Assembly (NCBI GenBank): GCA_010645155.1
Contig: JAAGOF010000243.1
Span: forward strand, 214,498 to 278,497
Origin: Tigriopus japonicus
Taxonomy: Eukaryota > Arthropoda > Copepoda > Harpacticoida > Harpacticidae
Direction of reading: 5' to 3'
Length of the DNA: 64,000 nt
Positions 61,065 through 64,000 of this stretch are shown in pieces (position 1 is the stretch's first letter; each line of letters starts with the position of its first letter). The notes beneath the pieces were generated by a model that worked only from the letters and a program-made list of their open reading frames with translations, was not told the origin of the DNA and searched no databases. The translations under genes and the position numbers were made by a program.

Positions 61065-61460
61065 ATTTTTATTATTGTTATTATTATTATTATTGTTTTA
61101 GGGGGGGCGGATTTTTTAATACTGTTACAAGGAATGGGATTCCCTGTAAAGAGAGTTAATCATTAATATAGTTTCTATAATTAATGTTTATATGAAATTT
61201 GAAAAAAGTGTTTAAAAATTTGTCCAATCCTGCCTTAAATGCTGTTAGAGGATCAGCTCCTACATATTCCCGACGAAGACTAATGGGTAACAAATTGAAC
61301 AATGAAGGAGCCCGATAAAGAAGAGAGGAGGACTTCATCATTCGAACTAGTCTCGATTTCCTAGGATTTGGAGGTGCTCTCAAAAGACACGGAAAACCTC
61401 TACGATCGCTACAACTAATCTCAAAGCCTGGGTTAGGACAGAGCCCATGAATGCTCTTGA
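61065..61460 (-). mobile_element. LINE 3' fragment (reverse-transcriptase tail, 3' end and AAT tail), minus orientation
   Basis: On the minus strand the sequence translates through LLYRAPSLFNLLPISLRREY and GADPLTAFKAGLDKFLNT, matching the copy at 50.2 kb. It then runs through TTTACAGGGAATCCCATTCC to a run of AAT repeats (61065-61100), a usual kind of LINE tail. Upstream frames are broken. It lies 3' of the endonuclease fragment at 62687-63663 on the same strand and may be the other end of one deleted element. Confidence 0.75.
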
Positions 61461-61506
61461 AGACATACAGTATCAGATACCTTTCATACCTAAAAGGTTA
61501 CCATAT

Positions 61507-61738
61507 TTAGTGACAAAGTCAAAAATTGATAGGTGAATTGCAAAAACTTGCTTAAATAGCTTCTGTCATACTATGAGTACAAAATATCAACTAAATATCA
61601 CTAAATATTACATGAAACTAAAAATAGTTGAAATGATACTTCTATCCCACGAGCTTCTTTTATTTCATATAATAATTAGTGACAAAGTCAAAAATTGATA
61701 GGTGAATTGCAAAAACTTGCTTAAATAGCTTTTTTCAT
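61507..61738. repeat. Direct repeat pair of ~62 bp, 169 bp apart
   Basis: TTAGTGACAAAGTCAAAAAT and the following GATAGGTGAATTGCAAAAAC up to TTAAATAGCTT occur at 61507 and again at 61676 almost unchanged. Purpose unknown. Confidence 0.85.
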
Positions 61739-62686
61739 ATACAGTATATTAGCATATACAGTGTGTAGCACTGTCAGCCTGACGACTGCTTCGAATGCGC
61801 AACTTTGCCAGGGCTGCCAGATAATTGTTCAACAAAAAAAATCATTTCACAAGACAATGCAATGTTGTGCGCAAGGAAAACGCTCTAATGGCTTCAAGTG
61901 ACGTTCTAAATATTCACCAATCAATTTCGTATCTAGTTAGATTAAGTTTTCGTAAAAAGTAAGAAACTCAATGCAAATCAGCGTGGAGATTTATCAAGAG
62001 CTGACATTACCGAGTCAATTCACAGCAGCACTGGGCTTGAACGCGCATCGATGTTTAAGGAGAACGGGAAGGTTATCTTCCGGCACCCACGGTTTTGGCC
62101 AGCCTTGGCCTTCAAAGGCTATTAAGGTCAAACATTATGCTTTCAAAGGTAAGCTGAGATCATGAGCGTCAATTTGGTAGTAAATAGTGCATAGGTAAAG
62201 TTGCCTCAAACAGGTCGAACCCAAGATCCACAGTACAATGGAACCGACGTCTTGGGACCAAAATGGCACATGCGCGTTCTCTTTAATTATAGCGCTCTAG
62301 CTGCAACTACTGGATTTGAAGTACGCTGAAGTCTATTCGAAAGCTGACAACTCCGTTTGAACAACTTCTTTCTAACCTTTGGAATTCTAGACAATGACTT
62401 ACCTTTTGCCACTATTTTTGGAATACTGATGGTCAAACAAAAAGTGAAATAAGCTTATTTTTAGCTTCATCTATTGATGGTTCCTGCTTCAGAATGGAAA
62501 TCAAGCCCAACTCGCCTAATGTTTCAACAATAATGGGCCAGTGTTCATCTTTGAACTTAAACATGGCCACGCCCACCTTTTGAGCAGGTTTAACTCTAGA
62601 GCTCGCCGGCTTTTGATTAATGGTCGACCCTATTTCAAGAATGTTATGATCTGAAAGGCTACATGGGGCAACATGGACATACTGGA
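61739..62686. other. No gene recognised
   Basis: Interval between the two LINE pieces. It contains only short frames and no reverse-transcriptase motifs such as the catalytic FxDD block. Confidence 0.4.
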
Positions 62687-63663
62687 TCAGATCAGGGTCA
62701 TTGGAAAAACTAAGTCCAGAACACTCTCTGCTCTGGTTGCAACACCAACGTGGTGAGAGAGATTACGCAAGATCGCAAACTCTTCCAATTTTTCGAAAGA
62801 CAGCGATTCTGTTTTCGAAATGGGAATGTACCCATCCGGACAAACCTCCCACTCTACAATGCTAGCCGGAAAATTGAAGTCATCAACAACAAAGAGGCGA
62901 GAACAAACCACTCGATCTAACTCCTTTCCCATGAATTCGAGAGCTGATAGAAATGAAGAAGAACTACAAGAAGGTGGCCGATACATTGTTACTTGTGTAA
63001 GATCAAGAGCCTTGATGTGACAAATCAAACCTTCTACTTCTCCATTCGACTTATGAACATGACTAAAATGTAAGTCTTTTCTGACATATAGACATATGCC
63101 CCCATGAGGGAAAATGGGATTATCAGGGCGTACTCTATCACATCGAACTAGCCTAAAACCAGCTATAGAGGTTGTGAACAATTCCAAATCTAGTGAAATC
63201 TAGCCCTTTTCTCCTCATATTTGTGCTGGTCAGCTAGGCCGAAGTGCAGAGGAACAGTAGGGTAGCCAAAATGAGAAGATAAGCAAGTGCTTGGTGGGGG
63301 GGGTTTGTTAAACCTAGTCAAGAAATATATGCGTATAAATCTCTAAAGACAGTTACATCAAGTGACTTTACTTAAAGCTAATGTTCTGGTTAGGATGATA
63401 TACTTTTGCATACTTAAGATGACAATTGTAAAATGAGTATCAATATGTGACCAATATGTGATTGACTTTGAGCTTTTACCTCCCTTTTGTTTGTCTCCAC
63501 TTATGGGGGGAAATTGTAACACCGATATATTTAGTTCACATTCTCTAGGACGAAAACAAGTTCTTGCAATGGAGATGAAGGAGACCTCTCTATCAATGAC
63601 TAACTCCTCCAGTACTCTAACCTTTGTGCTGTCTTTTTTGGAAATCAGACAATGCACGTTCAA
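62687..63663 (-). pseudogene. LINE endonuclease fragment, broken
   Basis: Two minus-strand frames carry pieces of an AP-endonuclease domain of a non-LTR retrotransposon. The first (63663-63358) begins MNVHCLISKKDSTKVRVLEE, the typical N-terminal block. The second (63187-62687) has GGICLYVRKDL, MYRPPSCSSSSF and FVVDDFNFP, where active members usually have GDFN. About 170 bp of non-matching frame lies between them and the downstream frame ends without a reverse transcriptase. It is a dead copy. Confidence 0.75.
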
Positions 63664-64000
63664 ATAGAGCCCTTTTATGGGCTTAAGGTCTTCCGATGGG
63701 CCAAGTTTATCAGTTCTTGGATAGATTGAAGATCTATATCATGTTCTTGGCAATTGAATTTACATATACCCGGTGTGTTTTTTCGCTTTTTTGGAGTCGG
63801 CAGTGAACCAGGAAAACTTAACCATAGATATCTTGGCTTAAGCAGGCTTAAGTAACTGGTCAGCTGATCAATGTATAAAAAAGGCTCCAATCCCCTCCTG
63901 TTTCGTGTATTCTGCGAATATTTACGTTACTTAAATACTATTTATGCACCTGCAAAGGAAGGGAGTAATGGCCAAAATCCGGCGGAGGGAGTTTCATTTT
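63664..64000. other. Right edge, nothing recognised
   Basis: Short minus-strand frames only. May continue the LINE 5' region beyond the window. Confidence 0.3.

Overview
The window is eukaryotic nuclear DNA, most likely from an arthropod. A crustacean, possibly a copepod, is my guess; this rests on gene content and style, not on a search. Genes are split into many short exons with clean GT/AG borders. Core promoters carry a TATA box and an arthropod-type TCATTC initiator. Much of the rest is decayed transposon DNA. There are no operons, CRISPR arrays or rRNA genes. I joined exons by hand, requiring splice consensus, matching phase and an uninterrupted frame. Five multi-exon genes close exactly from ATG to stop; the 5' end of one of them (liprin-beta) is uncertain.

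Layout. (1) 1790-10643, plus: a 333-aa single-pass membrane protein with signal peptide, fibronectin-III-like domain, TM helix and cytoplasmic tail. (2) 12135-12285, minus: a lone TATA box and signal-peptide first exon of an unresolved small secreted gene. (3) 14095-24079, plus: an 865-aa secreted animal haem peroxidase in nine exons. (4) 25154-27780, minus: a 342-aa type II membrane protein resembling a GT-A glycosyltransferase. (5) 28.2-37 kb: a transposon graveyard, including a Tc1/mariner-like element with a smaller element nested in it, two hAT-like elements, a 647-bp inverted-repeat element and a broken Ty3/gypsy pol. (6) 39522-48875, plus: a 678-aa SLC6 sodium-coupled transporter in 11 exons. 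Its 5.9-kb seventh intron contains a whole gene on the other strand, a 981-aa liprin-beta homologue (41501-45529, 5' end uncertain). (7) 49.5-54.6 kb: fold-back MITEs, a LINE 3' end, a dimeric tRNA-derived SINE and a pair of near-identical inverted repeats. (8) 55312-60606, plus: a 1047-aa secreted protein with six PAN/apple-like cysteine modules, a kelch-like region and a C-terminal domain I do not recognise. (9) 61-63.7 kb, minus: remains of another LINE.

The genes do not form one pathway. Three products are secreted or Golgi/ER-lumenal (peroxidase, glycosyltransferase-like, PAN-kelch) and two are plasma-membrane proteins (FN3 protein, SLC6). Liprin-beta is a cytoplasmic scaffold. The most notable observations are the unusual PAN x6-kelch protein built from symmetrical phase-1 exons, the antisense gene nested in the transporter, and a SINE whose tail matches the 3' end of a LINE in the same window.
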